A stretch of DNA of 64,000 nucleotides, taken from STC-113 sp964553745 (GTDB lineage: Bacteria; Patescibacteriota; Gracilibacteria; BD1-5; UBA2023). The stretch lies in the NCBI GenBank assembly GCA_964553745.1, contig CAZKLD010000008.1, forward strand, positions 1 through 64,000, given 5' to 3'. Position 1 is the stretch's first letter, and each line of letters starts with the position of its first letter. Shown in pieces: positions 43,555 through 54,010 of the stretch. Position numbers and translations under genes: made by a program. The notes beneath the pieces were generated by a model, which saw only the letters and a program-made list of their open reading frames with translations, made no database searches and was not told the origin of the DNA.

Positions 43555-43773
43555 AATAAATGTATGTTTAAATTGCTTGGTATTCTACAGAAAGAGACCA
43601 AAATGCAAATTTAAGTATCTATTTTTTGCCTAGTTGAAAGAATAAAGCATGGCGGGCTTCTTAGAATTCGTCTTATCGGTTTCTCAGGTTTCACTGATTA
43701 TCTTCATGGAAAGCATTTTTTTCTTAAAATTCCTGATATCGATTTTACTTCAATAAATACCTTCGTAAAGCAA

Positions 43774-43998
43774 ATGCAGAGAATTGAAGGTAAAATGGGG
43801 GCCGATAAGATGCTTGGCTATTCAGGTATATTCCAATCTTTTTATAAGATGGTATTTCGCATGCTCAATTATACTCTTGTGTTTGAAGTTGTATCAGATT
43901 TGAATATTGACGAGCTCATCGAATTCCAAAAGTCTTATTTTTGTGAAATCAGCAGATTTAAGGAGGAGTTCTGATTCAATAAGAGAAAGATAACTTAA
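43774..43998 (+). CDS. Small hypothetical ORF; start uncertain
   Basis: From ATG at 43774 the product is 74 aa (MQRIEGKMGADKMLGYSG.., ending GFNKRKIT under code 25). The frame is open upstream to 43615, reading RLIGFSGFTDYLHGKHFFLKIPDIDF, but has no ATG/GTG/TTG there. Unusually for this genome, nearly all glycines use GGN codons and only the last is TGA, just eight codons from the end, so the gene also makes sense in the standard code as a 66-aa ORF ending KEEF. It may be a decayed or recently acquired gene. Function unknown. Confidence 0.45.
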
Positions 43999-44007
43999 AG
44001 AAACCGT

Positions 44008-44292
44008 ATGTCAACGATGATCATATCATGGGTCTCAAAAAACATGAATCTGCTGACAGAAAATACTATCAATTCAGGTTTTTCTATTCAAAATGGAGAG
44101 AAAATTATCATCAAGCGTAAATCATGATCTCATTATTCATCAAGGAAGAATATATTTCATTTCTCAATCTATATCCTTTTGATTCAAAACTACGCACAAT
44201 TTTCAATTGTAATAGGTAAATATGACTATATCTATGCAGAAAACTGGGATCGGAAGTTCCCATATGCTTTCATATTTTTTATTGAGAAATAA
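44008..44292 (+). CDS. Small hypothetical protein
   Basis: A 94-aa protein: STMIISWVSKNMNLLTENTINSGFSIQNGEKIIIKRKSG, a Ser/Arg loop, then FSIYILLIQNYAQFSIVIGKYDYIYAENW and FAYAFIFFIEK-like hydrophobic end. Alternating hydrophobic residues suggest beta strands rather than a clean membrane helix. Only one glycine is TGA, as in the preceding ORF from which it is separated by 9 bp, so the two may form a small acquired unit. Unknown function. Confidence 0.6.
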
Positions 44293-44396
44293 TTCTTTTT
44301 CCATCTTTATAATTGTTATGTATACATTTTATTGGCATCATATAACCGCTATTATTCATTACAATGATATAGTAAAAAATTCTAAAGTCAATAATT

Positions 44397-44431
44397 AATT
44401 GTTAAAAATACATTTGCTATTTTTAACAATT
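44397..44431. promoter_or_regulatory. AT-rich perfect inverted repeat
   Basis: AATTGTTAAAAATA, 7-nt loop, TATTTTTAACAATT: 14 bp of exact complement made only of A/T with one G/C pair, about 95 nt upstream of the giant surface-protein gene. Could be a weak terminator or an operator; which is not determinable. Confidence 0.5.
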
Positions 44432-44523
44432 AAGATATTATCTCGGTACACGATAATTGATAAATTATTTGTAAGCACATTAAATGTTAATCAACGCAAA
44501 CATATATTCCTAATTTTAAAGTT

Positions 44524-47500
44524 ATGAAAGCGAATAATATAAGGAAAGTAACAAGTGTGACGACGGTCGTCGCTATGTTATTTTCCTTTTTTTGACCCTG
44601 AATAGGGTTAATCCCTTCGGCCAATGCTGCATTGGCAACAACTTGACCGGTAAGTCCGTTTACAACATTCCCTAATTGGTTTCAAGATGCATGAGGTCTG
44701 CCTTTGGAGCTGATGGAGGCGGCAGATGGAAAAGGTATTTCTGCTGCTGTCGTTGCATGAAACGAACTATCTGAACAGATTGGATTCTGATGAGAATGAT
44801 TCTGGTTCAGTGCAGATGCAACTATGCCTACCGCTGCATGAGATGCTTCAATAGTACAAGCAGTAGAGGCATCATTTGCACCTCAGCCTAATCCTACAGA
44901 TTGATTGCAATCGGCTTTTACACGTATACGCATAAGGATAGATGTCCCTAATATATGAGAATACACTGTGACATATCCATATTGAGAGAGGACTTATGAT
45001 GTTACAGATCCAGAAGACCTTATTATTAATGACACTACAGATGTATGATGCTTCAGTCAACCTGGCGTTTCGCTATGTGACACTGTGGCAGAATATGATG
45101 CAGTTCTAGCAGGTGAAATCTGACCATTCGTAACATGGGAAACATTTGAACTGAATCCTCTGGACACTGATCCTTTACTGATAGATGGAATTACTTGAAA
45201 AAGATATATCGGTATTGCCTGAGAAGAGCGCCCCATTAAAAATGGCCCGAACTGAAATATATTCAGGGTTGATGGTCCGAACATAGGTTGACCTTGAATC
45301 AACTCAATTGAAACAGATCTCTTTGAGGTTACCTGAAGAATAGCCACTATAGATTCAACACCTCCTGCAATCGGCGCTACTAGCCCTGCGAGCGCACAGG
45401 TGTTATCTGAAAATGTATGACTCACTATAAATGCCAGTGATGACTTATGAGTAAGAAAGGTGACTATGGATGTATGATCTCTTGGAAATACGCTTAAAAC
45501 AACAATAAACTGAAGTCAGGTTGTCCCAAGTTCTGCAAGCCCTGCTACCTGATCATGAACATTCACAATAAACACAGTCACAAACACTCTTACATACGAT
45601 ATAAGCACGAGCTGACTCTCATGAGTACAGACAGAGGCGAGTCTGAGATGACCTGCTGCGACATGAGCAAATTGAGCTGTCATTGCTTCTCTTCCGCTGA
45701 CTTCATCTAAGTCATGAATACTTACATACCCTCAAAATGTCGAAGCAGATATTATAAATTGAAATACATATATAAGCATCTCTACATGATGATTCCCAAA
45801 TTGAGAAGTAAGATGACAGGTATTGCCCCAGTCTGATCTGAAGACTTTGGTCAGGAATTCGTGAACTGCAACTGCCTGAACATGGTTTCTAGAAATCGCT
45901 GCCCTTGACAGAGTATGAACTTTCAGCCTCCCGATATCTATCACGGACTGAAGCAATTCAACTTCATGAACTTTTGAGCTGACGGTATCACCGCCGCCTG
46001 CACCAGTGATAACAACTCAGAATCTTACAACATCTTGATCAGCATTGACAATTTCCTGAACATGAGTTGCTAATTCAACTATCGAATTATTCAGCTGAAG
46101 TACAGTTATAGCAAGCTGAACGGTAAATGGCGCTTGAATATTCTCATTTGCTTGAGTCAGTCTGACAGAATGAACAAATGTTTTTCAAGCTTCGATTAAA
46201 GATGTAGCATGAAATCCTTCTGATCTTTCTAACACATTAACCGTAATAATGGATACCGTAGCTCCAGATGCACCGGTCATCACAGATGTATCTTGAACTC
46301 TAGTGAATACTCCGACAATTACAGTAAATTGAACTGCAGAAGCTGACTCAACTGTAAGCATAAAGAAATGATCACTCACCATAGCAACATGAACTGCTGA
46401 TTGATCATGAGCATTCTCTGTTGCTTGAGTACCTCTGGCACAGTGACTTAACACTTTATCTGCAACATCGACAGATTTAGCATGAAACACATCCGGACCA
46501 TCAGGCAATCTTACAGTGACTCTAGATTCAGTCGCCCCTGCTTGAACCGTTACATTTCCTGCTTGATCAGTTACTAAAAATCAAACAGAACAAGTAAATC
46601 TTACGATTTCAGAAACATGAAGCTTCAGCGCATCATGAGCATGAGTAGTCTGAACATTGACTTGAGATATTGTTTCGTCCACTTGAATAACTGTAACGTT
46701 AGCCATTTGAGACTGATTGAAAAACCTAGATGTTCTCTTCAGTGATCTGGCATGAAACTCTAGCGTAGTATCAGCTTCGATTACATTAGATACTACAGCA
46801 CCTGCAGCACCGACAATCACTTCTGACAATCTTACAACCTCATGAACAACAGTTACTATAACTTGAACTTGAGAAGCCAATGCAACTGTAGATATATTAG
46901 ATTGAACCTGAAGCATAATCGCTAGCTGAAGTGTTGATCCGCAATGAGCATTCTCAGTTAGCGGAGTCCCAGTTGTCGCTTGATTAAACAGCATACAAGC
47001 AAGATTAACAGATGCTGCTTGAAATGTATCGGACAATTCTACGCAACCTGTATCAGTAGTAGTGGATAGAGATGCTCCGGATGCTGCAGTCATATCTTCA
47101 ACTCCTAATCTGACTTCCTCATCTACAACGACTATCGTTTGAACATGAGAGGCAAACATAGCCGTAACGGTATTCAGATCTTCTGTTGCCGTATGAAACT
47201 GAACAGTCGACTGATCATGAGCTCTGACAATAACATGAGTATCGCTTGCAGAATGATCTAATGCGTTTACCGTAAAATTAACGGACGCTGCCTGAAACAT
47301 ATCAGCAAGTTCAAATTCAGTTACTGTGACAAGAGATTCTCTTGCTCCTACAGTGACAAACCTACAGACGCTTAATATAACACACCAATTAGCAGACATT
47401 AGCTTTAACTTCACAGATTCGAATTTTACAATCTGAACCTGAACTTGAGCTGTTAGCTATGGAACATGATGATCTCTATCAAATGCATGAACAAGCAATG

Positions 47501-49578
47501 TCGCATTTACTGCTTGAACTCCTAATTCAGGACTATCATCATTAGCATGAATGCTTCCATCTACAACTTACGGATTCAGCTTAAGCTTAATAGACAATGC
47601 AGGAAATACAGCTACATCTACTGGATCATTTGCAACCGCATCTTCACCGATATCACTATCCGGATGAAGCGTAGCAGAGACTTGATCGACAAATGTAGCA
47701 GGTGCCACAATTCCAAGCTGAGGATCATTGCAGCTAAATTGAACAAATATCCTAATAAGCTCCAACCCTGCAGATCCAAATTCAATTACCGGATCGCTAT
47801 CTCTGTCATGAATAACTTCTCTGAGCATCGAATGAGGCAACTGGAACTGAATAATTTTAGCTCCTACACTAGTAAGCAGCTGAACAGCTTGAGAAGCCAG
47901 CGCATGAGAAATCAGCTGACTGATAAGCTCAAGCTTCTGAAGCTGAGCAGTATGATCCGTACTCCAAACAGTTAAAGTGTGATGAGAAAGCTGAGTATCC
48001 ATTTTGGCAAATTGATGACTGTTTACGCTTAGTATCTCAGTTCCATCTAGCAACTCATGACAAGTGCTAAGCTTGATCAGATCAACTGACGGTACAACCT
48101 GGCAACTTAACACTCCTGATAATTCGTGTACAGTTGATTCAAACAAGATGTGCACATTCAATACGGACCATCTTAGCTTCTTTGCCTCATTAGATCTGGT
48201 TGACACTATACCGAACACTCTTTCTTTCGCTTCCTTGACATGAAGAGGTCTTAATGCAGTCGAGACATCAGAAACCCTGACTGCAACATGAACAAATACA
48301 TGAGCGAGTGTAACGGTTGCAAACTGATTGATATCTATCAATAGCGGAGCGCTATCGACAACATGAACAATCAATAATTGAGACACTGTTAAACTGCAGC
48401 TTACCAACTCCCCTGCCAACTCTACGACAGTAACTGCAACTATCTCAGTCTGAACAACACAAGTCTGAAGCTTTAGCTCTACAACTCTTGCCACAACCGT
48501 ATCTAGCGGCGGCGGTGGAGGCGGAGGCTGAGGCGGAGGCTGACTATTCGTTGACACATGTACAAATTGAGATAAATCATGAAACTCATATGACTGAAAA
48601 TGCGATGCCCTTACAAATTCATCTTCTGACTCAAGCTCTGGAGCTTCCAGCTCTTGAAATGGCTCCGTAACAACTAATTCCGGATCAACATCGGTAACTG
48701 GTTGAAAATCAAGATTCAGCGATATAGACGATTCATTCGCTAAAGATGATATCCTAGAGTTCGTCGAGAAATGAATCCTTAAATGATATGAAGATTGAAC
48801 ATTCAGACCAAACAGCCCGATTACAAGAGCAGAATTCCTAGCAATTGTCATGAAGGCATTGGATGTCAAGCTAGATGAATCATTGACAAAGACTAACTTT
48901 AAAGATATTCCAGAAGTTTGGATGATAAAGTACATCGAAAAAGCCTGGGATTACTGAATAAAGGGTCAGACTATAAACGGAGAACTTAGATTCAGGCCGA
49001 ATGATCCGATATCTAGAGCTGAGGCAATGGCTATCCTTCTTAATATAGCATGAATTGCTCCATCTGAAATGACTGATTCTAGCTTTTCGGATATTCCAGC
49101 AACATGGATGATAAGCTATCTTGAAAAGGTTAAGGAACTAGGAATCGCATGATGACAGGTAATTAGTTGAACCTTGAAATTCAGGCCTAATGATTCCCTT
49201 TCCAGAGCAGAGGCTACGAGAGTATTAAAAAAGACTCTCGGTGTCAAAAACATGAAGACTTACACCATTGAAATAACATCTTCTTGAGTATCTCCGCAAA
49301 CAATAACAATCAATAAGTGAGATAAGGTAAATTTCATAAATAAAGACTCAGCTCCACATTGGCCAGCATCTTGAATGCATCCTGTACACACTGGTTATCC
49401 TGGTTCAGACATCAAAAAATGCTGAACTCCAGAACAATCAAAAATATTCGATGCTTGCAAGTGACTTGCAAAAGATGAGGCATTCACATTCATATTCAAT
49501 GAAGTATGAGAATGGGGATTCCATGATCATCTTGATGTATCGGTTGCTGCACTCAGATGAAAGATAATCGTAAAATAA
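44524..49578 (+). CDS. Giant S-layer-type surface protein: CHRD, Ig-like repeats, poly-Gly, three SLH domains, C-terminal cupredoxin
   Basis: A 1,684-aa secreted protein in one uninterrupted code-25 frame. Order: signal peptide (about 1-38); a domain with FTRIRIRIDVPNIGEYTVTYPYG (near 135), known from secreted proteins of many phyla; a CHRD domain (about 330-435, ending PNGEVRGQV); several bacterial Ig-like repeats (about 480-1100) with the DxAGN motif; a low-complexity region with 12 consecutive glycines near 1330; three SLH domains (about 1397-1575, FRPN..TRAE pattern); and a cupredoxin-like domain (1576-1684, SAPHWPASGMHP, EWGFHDHL). SLH domains tie it to cell-wall polymer; the cupredoxin could bind copper. 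Antisense long ORFs here are artefacts of TGA density. Confidence 0.92.
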
Positions 49579-49596
49579 TTGCTCATTTACTCAAAT

Positions 49597-49630
49597 CAGA
49601 ACAACACAAAGATATCTTTGTGTTGTTCTG
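49597..49630. terminator. Terminator after the giant surface gene
   Basis: CAGAACAACACAAAGAT and exact complement ATCTTTGTGTTGTTCTG, a 34-nt perfect palindrome starting 18 nt after the stop, ahead of the next SLH gene. Confidence 0.8.
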
Positions 49631-49662
49631 TAAATTGAGAAATATTAATAATCTTTAGAATC

Positions 49663-50703
49663 ATGAAAACAATAAAATTCAATAAAATATCATTGATTAC
49701 AACATTGGCATTGATATTATACACCCTCAATAGCCCTTGGATAAGTGCTAAATGAGGTTCAGACGACTGATGAGGCTCATCCTCAAGTTCATCTTCTAAC
49801 TCAAATTCATCTTCCAATTCCAGATCATCAGATGATAATCTGCCGAGGCATTCTTGAACTGATGACTTCGTTAATTGAGTGAAGCTCAGATGAGACTGAA
49901 GCGTCGATGATAATTGAGTATCAAGATGAGGCAATTGAAATATCTTCAGATGAGACTGAAGTATTGATGACAACCTGCCGAGGCATTCTTGAACTGATGA
50001 CTTCGTTAATTGAGTGAAGCTCAGATGAGACTGAAGCGTCGATGATACTCAGGGCAATATACGATTGGATTGATTCAGCGACATCAGGAATAATTTCGCT
50101 AGAGATGACATAAGGAATCTTGCACAGAGATGAATAATCAGGTGATTCGACGACAGTAGTTTCAGGCCCGATAGATCAGTCACCAGAGCAGAATTCCTTG
50201 GAATGGCACTTAAATCAGCTTGAATAAGCACTGATGATTCTCGGGCAAATCCACAATTTCGTGATGTGTCTGAATGATGGATGAGGCCTGTTGTCGCAAG
50301 GGCTAAGGAATTAGGAATCGTATCAGGTCAGAATATCAACTGAAAATTGCTATTCAGGCCGAATGATGAAATTACAAGAGCAGAATCGATTTCAATCTTA
50401 CTGAATATCAAGAATGTAAGAGTTGATGATAATCTCTCTAGACACTCATGATTCGATGATGTAAATGATGATAGGCTGGCACCGATAGTCGCAAAAGCAA
50501 AAGAGATATGAATCATATCCGGACAGAAAATCAACTGAAAATTACTATTCCGGCCAAGTGATGACCTGACTCGTGCCGAAGCTGCAAAGATAATCACAAA
50601 ATCCCTATCTTCTGACGATAGTGCGTCCAGGAGCTCATCCTCCTCAGATGATAACCAACCTCATAACTCTTCGATCGATGATTTTATGAAATTCTGAAAA
50701 TAG
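49663..50703 (+). CDS. SLH-domain surface protein with Ser/Asp-rich repeat region
   Basis: A 346-aa secreted protein. Signal peptide MKTIKFNKISLITTLALILY..SPWISA, then a Gly/Ser/Asn/Asp-rich segment with duplicated units (LPRHSGTDDFVNGVKLRGDGS occurs twice), then SLH domains from about 140: FSDIRNNFARDDI..GFDDSSFRPDRSVTRAEFLGM, GIVSGQNINGKLLFRPNDEITRAES, GIISGQKINGKLLFRPSDDLTRAEAAK, and a polar tail. SLH domains bind pyruvylated or similar wall glycans, so it probably joins the same S-layer as the preceding protein. Stop is TAG. The many TGA codons and repeats leave long shadow ORFs. Confidence 0.88.
49840..50047 (+). repeat. In-frame 73-bp direct duplication within the SLH gene
   Basis: Positions 49840-49912 and 49975-50047 are identical for 73 nt, 135 bp (45 codons) apart. 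The intervening stretch is a diverged version of the same unit. Because the period is a multiple of three, the repeat keeps the reading frame. Confidence 0.9.
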
Positions 50704-50722
50704 ATTTTTCATGACCATAAAG

Positions 50723-50753
50723 AAAAAACCTCCCGAAAATCGGGAGGTTTTTA
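50723..50753 (+). terminator. Intrinsic terminator after the second SLH gene
   Basis: AAAAAACCTCCCGA, loop AAA, TCGGGAGGTTTTT: strong stem with T run, 20 nt after the TAG stop. Confidence 0.92.
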
Positions 50754-50762
50754 TATAAAAAT

Positions 50763-50788
50763 TTGAAATTAGGAATATTTTATATAAT
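50763..50788 (+). promoter_or_regulatory. Candidate promoter of tRNA-Ser
   Basis: TTGAAA (50763-50768) and TATAAT (50783-50788), spacer only 14 nt, 16 nt before the tRNA. The -10 is perfect, the -35 is doubtful. Confidence 0.4.
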
Positions 50789-50804
50789 ATGTCGCCACAT
50801 TTAC

Positions 50805-50895
50805 GGAGAGGTCGCATAGTCGGTCTAGTGCGCACCCTTGGAAAGGGTGTGTGCTCGTAAGGGCACCAAGAGTTCGAATCTCTTTCTCTCCGCCA
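50805..50895 (+). tRNA. tRNA-Ser (GGA anticodon)
   Basis: A 91-nt class II tRNA: acceptor GGAGAGG/TCTCTCC, anticodon stem CACCCT..AGGGTG around TTGGAAA (GGA), long variable arm TGTGCTCGTAAGGGCAC, T-loop GTTCGAATC, discriminator G and encoded CCA. Its 3' 19 nt are repeated twice downstream. Confidence 0.94.
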
Positions 50896-51093
50896 AATGT
50901 TTAATCAAGAATCAAAAATCAGAAGAAAGAGATGAGAAGTTCATGCTCGGCAACGGAATGGAATGCAGTGCCGGGTAAATCTCTTTCTCTCCGCCAAATG
51001 TTTTAAGAAAAATCAAAAATCAGAAGAAAGAGATGAGAAGTTTATGCTCGGAGCGTAGCGAACGGGTAAATCTCTTTCTCTCCGCCAAATGTT
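50877..51093 (+). repeat. Tandem partial copies of the tRNA-Ser 3' end, each in a hairpin
   Basis: The segment AATCTCTTTCTCTCCGCCAAATGTTT begins at 50877 (in the tRNA), 50978 and 51069, so units are about 101 and 91 bp. Between them ATCA(G)AAGAAAGAGATGAGAAGTT also repeats. Within each unit AGAAAGAGAT (50924-50933; 51025-51034) is complementary to ATCTCTTTCT (50979-50988; 51070-51079), giving hairpins that end in CCGCCA, like the tRNA 3' terminus. Inner stems CTCGGCA/TGCCGGG and CTCG/CGGG differ. No reading frame is conserved. See findings. Confidence 0.85.
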
Positions 51094-51138
51094 TTAAGAA
51101 AAATCAAAATCTGAAAGAGAAGCTATACAATGAATACA

Positions 51139-51178
51139 TCAAAGAAACCCTTTCGTTCGAAAGGGTTTCTTTGATTTT
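51139..51178 (+). terminator. Terminator downstream of the tRNA-Ser region
   Basis: TCAAAGAAACCCTTTC, loop GTTC, GAAAGGGTTTCTTTGATTTT: a 16-bp stem and T-rich end. Confidence 0.85.
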
Positions 51179-51262
51179 GGGCAGTGATATCATTTTCAAA
51201 ATCAGCTTTGTTTTTGATATAAAATCTTTAAACTGAGCCAGTTAAAATGAAAAAATATAAAT

Positions 51263-52264
51263 ATGATCATTCAAGACAAAGTATATTGAGATATAATTAT
51301 CACCGAACCGGTCATACAAGAACTCATCGGATCCGCTTCGATGAGAAGATTGAAATGAATCGATGCGGCATGAAGATTCGAACACTTCTATCCATGATCA
51401 AGCTATACCAGATTTGATCATTGCTTATGAGTATATCACGTGCTAAATATCTATGGAGCCTCTCTGGAAGAGCAGATTGCATGACTTATACATGATGTTT
51501 CACATTCTGCATTCTCACATTGTGTAGATTATGTCCTAAATTCCTGATCTGAGGAACTGCATGATTTTCAAGATAATATTTTTGAAGAGTTTGTCAGGAA
51601 ATCAGATATTCCAAGCATATTAGACAAATACGGTTTTTCACTGGAAAGGATTTTAGATTCCAGCAACTTCCCTCTCCTGGAGAATAATCTTCCGAATTTT
51701 TGTGCTGACAGGATTGATTATTCACTCAGAACTTGAATTTGCTATAAATACGCAGATAAAGAATATGTAGGCCTATTCCTAAAAAAACTTCAGACCAATT
51801 GAAATGAATGGTATTTCAATGAACCGGAATTTGCCTTGAGGTTCTCTTATGATTTCAAATTCATGAATGAAACTTATTGGGCTTGATTCGAAACTTCAAT
51901 GATGATGTGCACCATTTCCGATTATCTGAAATACTCTCTCGAGAAATGATACATTACAGAGAATGACCTTTTCCTTGAAGATGAAGAAGTCCTTTCCAAA
52001 ATAAGGCTGTGGCACCCAGAAGATCCCAAACTAGCAGAGCGATACCGAAGAACCACCGACATAAATTCAACTGCTATCGACGAGGAAACATATGACAGGA
52101 AAATCGCATGCAAGTCCAGGATTATTGATCCGCTGGTACTGAACGAATGAAAAATCATCAGACTGAGCCAAGTATCTTCAGAATGGGAAAACGTTCTCAA
52201 GACCGAATTGCTACCGAAAACCTATTATATAAAATATGTAGCAAGCCCAGAATTCAGCCTATAA
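51263..52264 (+). CDS. HD-domain phosphohydrolase
   Basis: A 333-aa protein of the HD superfamily (dGTPase/SAMHD1-like). Motifs: AGRFEHFYPGSSYTRFDHCLGVYHVL (H at the first metal site, near residue 50), AGLIHDVSHSAFSHCVDYV near 77 (the HD pair), and NLPNFCADRIDYSLR (final Asp). The set R..H..HD..D is complete, so an active metal-dependent phosphohydrolase on nucleotides is likely; the substrate is not readable. TGA encodes the glycines in AGRF and AGLIHD. ATG at 51263 is the first in frame; no Shine-Dalgarno sequence. The next gene starts 69 bp on. Confidence 0.85.
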
Positions 52265-52271
52265 AATTTTT

Positions 52272-52298
52272 TTGTTTTTTTTAAAAAAACTATATAAT
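52272..52298 (+). promoter_or_regulatory. Candidate promoter of the KH/R3H gene
   Basis: TTGTTT (52272-52277) and perfect TATAAT (52293-52298), 15-nt spacer, about 35 nt before the ATG in a poly-T/poly-A leader. Confidence 0.4.
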
Positions 52299-52333
52299 AT
52301 CGGCGCATTTTTAAATTGTAATCCTGAAATGGT

Positions 52334-52837
52334 ATGAAAACGAAAATTGAAAAGCTTTGCCAAGATTTTTTCGGCCTCATGGCTGTCAACACCAAAAGCC
52401 TTACAGTCAAATGTGAGGATGAAGAAAGGAATATATTTTTTATACATCTGGAAACGGAAGACTCTAAACTCATTATCTGAACACACTGACAGACTCTTGA
52501 ATCGATTAAGCACCTTTTATCGAGAATGATAGAGAATTCATTTGACACAAATGCCACAGTCCATGTTGAAATCAATGATTATCTGAAATCCAAAGATGAA
52601 AAACTGTACAGATATATCGATTGAAGGATTGATTATGTCGTAAAAAGCCAAAAAGAAGTTGTTCTGCCAAATTTCAGCTCGTATGAAAGGAAAAAAATCC
52701 ACAACTATATTTCAGAGATGAAATTGGAAACAATCCGTTCCTATAGCATGGGAGAATGAAAAGATAGAATGATGCATCTTGCTCCATCTTGAAAAACCGT
52801 AAACGCAAATATAGATATTGACTGAATTGATATATAA
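52334..52837 (+). CDS. Jag/KhpB-like RNA-binding protein (KH and R3H domains)
   Basis: A 167-aa protein. Residues 1-80 carry a KH_Jag domain, with LIIGTHGQTLESIKHLLSRMI near 48 as the G-x-x-G loop (two TGA glycines). Residues 90-150 form an R3H domain: LPNFSSYERKKIHNYISEMKLETIRSYSMGEGKDRMMHLAPS. Jag/KhpB proteins bind small RNAs and mRNAs and affect cell-envelope synthesis and protein insertion. The Jag N-terminal domain is missing, as in shorter homologues. 13 bp separate it from the next gene. Confidence 0.85.
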
Positions 52838-52850
52838 GATAAATGAAAAA

Positions 52851-53996
52851 ATGAAAAAAAACTTAATACTATTATTATTCACCTGATTCACATTAGGCTC
52901 CGTAATATGCTTTTATTACATTGGGGGCTTTGTGAATTATCCTGTTCATCTTGAGGTGAGATCTAATATCGTGAATCATCCTGAATTTGTTCCATCAAAA
53001 ACTTTTGTAAAAGCCGCATCTGCATGATATGATAATGTTGTAGCTGATATATATTGGCTTGATTCAATACAATACATAGGGTCAAATGCGCTCGCAAGCG
53101 AATACAAGAAATACCTCTATGTCGTCCTCAATCTCGTCACCGATCTTAATCCGAATTTCTATTACCCTTACCAGATCTGACAACTGCTTCTTTCTACAAG
53201 CAATGAAAGATATGAGAATTTCAACAAAAGCGAACAATCAAAATATGTAGATCAATCGATTGCCCTATGACTGAAATGAATAAGCAACACATGCGATGCA
53301 ACAAAAGTGGAACAGATAAAAAAAGAGTTCGACCTGAAAAAACTATGGACTTCAGCTGAATATAAAAATCCTTGCTCAGAGCCGAATATCCCCTATTATC
53401 TTGCCTACACATATTACTGGAGCAAGTATGATTGAGCTCGCTCTTCTGAGTATTACAGGGTTACATCGGCAAATGAAAATGCACCCGTTTGATCAAGAGT
53501 GATGTCTGCAGTCATGCAATGAAAATCCTGAGATAGGCAAAAATCAATTCTAATGTTCTTATCATTGGCTGAATCCCTCTGAACAAAGCAGACAAAAGCA
53601 TGTTCTGAATTCTCATCTTATTTATGATGAATGCTTTTCAAGTGATTTCAGGAATGAAAAATGATGGATTGAAAATTCGTAAGAGATATAGATATAATCA
53701 GGAAAGACCTGATGGACAAACTCTGAATCAAATCAACAGCTTATTCAATAACTGATGAGGGAAATTGCTCAAATTACCTTAATAAAGCAGTAAGAGAGAT
53801 GAATTTAGCTTATCTAGAGGCAGCGGATAAAGTTTACTTTGAAAAAAACAAAGAACATGCTCAAAAGCCCGAAATCCTGCTTTCAGCATGACTGATAAAT
53901 TACATCCCCCAAGATTATCAATACGATAAGGATTCAAAAGTTATCTACTACTACAACAAAGATACCTGACATTGGGATAACAAAATGTGAGAATAA
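52851..53996 (+). CDS. Membrane-anchored TPR-like protein
   Basis: A 381-aa protein with an N-terminal membrane anchor (NLILLLFTGFTLGSVICFYYIGGF). The soluble part has ASAGYDNVVADIYWLDSIQYIGSNALASEYKKYLYVVLNLVTDLNPNFYYPYQIGQLLL, the beginning typical of CPR and delta-proteobacterial TPR proteins, followed by several helical pairs with Cys residues that could form a disulphide (NTCDATKVEQIKKEF..NPCSEPNIPYY). Probably faces outside the membrane. Function unknown; TPR proteins act as scaffolds. TGA is glycine at many helical turns. Confidence 0.75.
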
Positions 53997-54010
53997 TAAA
54001 TATGATAAAG

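Noticed and set aside
47568..48935. A 455-codon antisense open frame on the minus strand, and another of 277 codons at 46,581-47,414
   Set aside because: Both lie opposite the giant surface gene. The frequent TGA glycine codons become TCA on the opposite strand, and biased Thr/Ala/Ser codons leave few antisense stops. The encoded sequences are low-complexity and have no recognised domain.
50877..51093. CRISPR array
   Set aside because: Only three tRNA-derived units of unequal length (101 and 91 bp), spacers are themselves partly repeated, and there are no cas genes.
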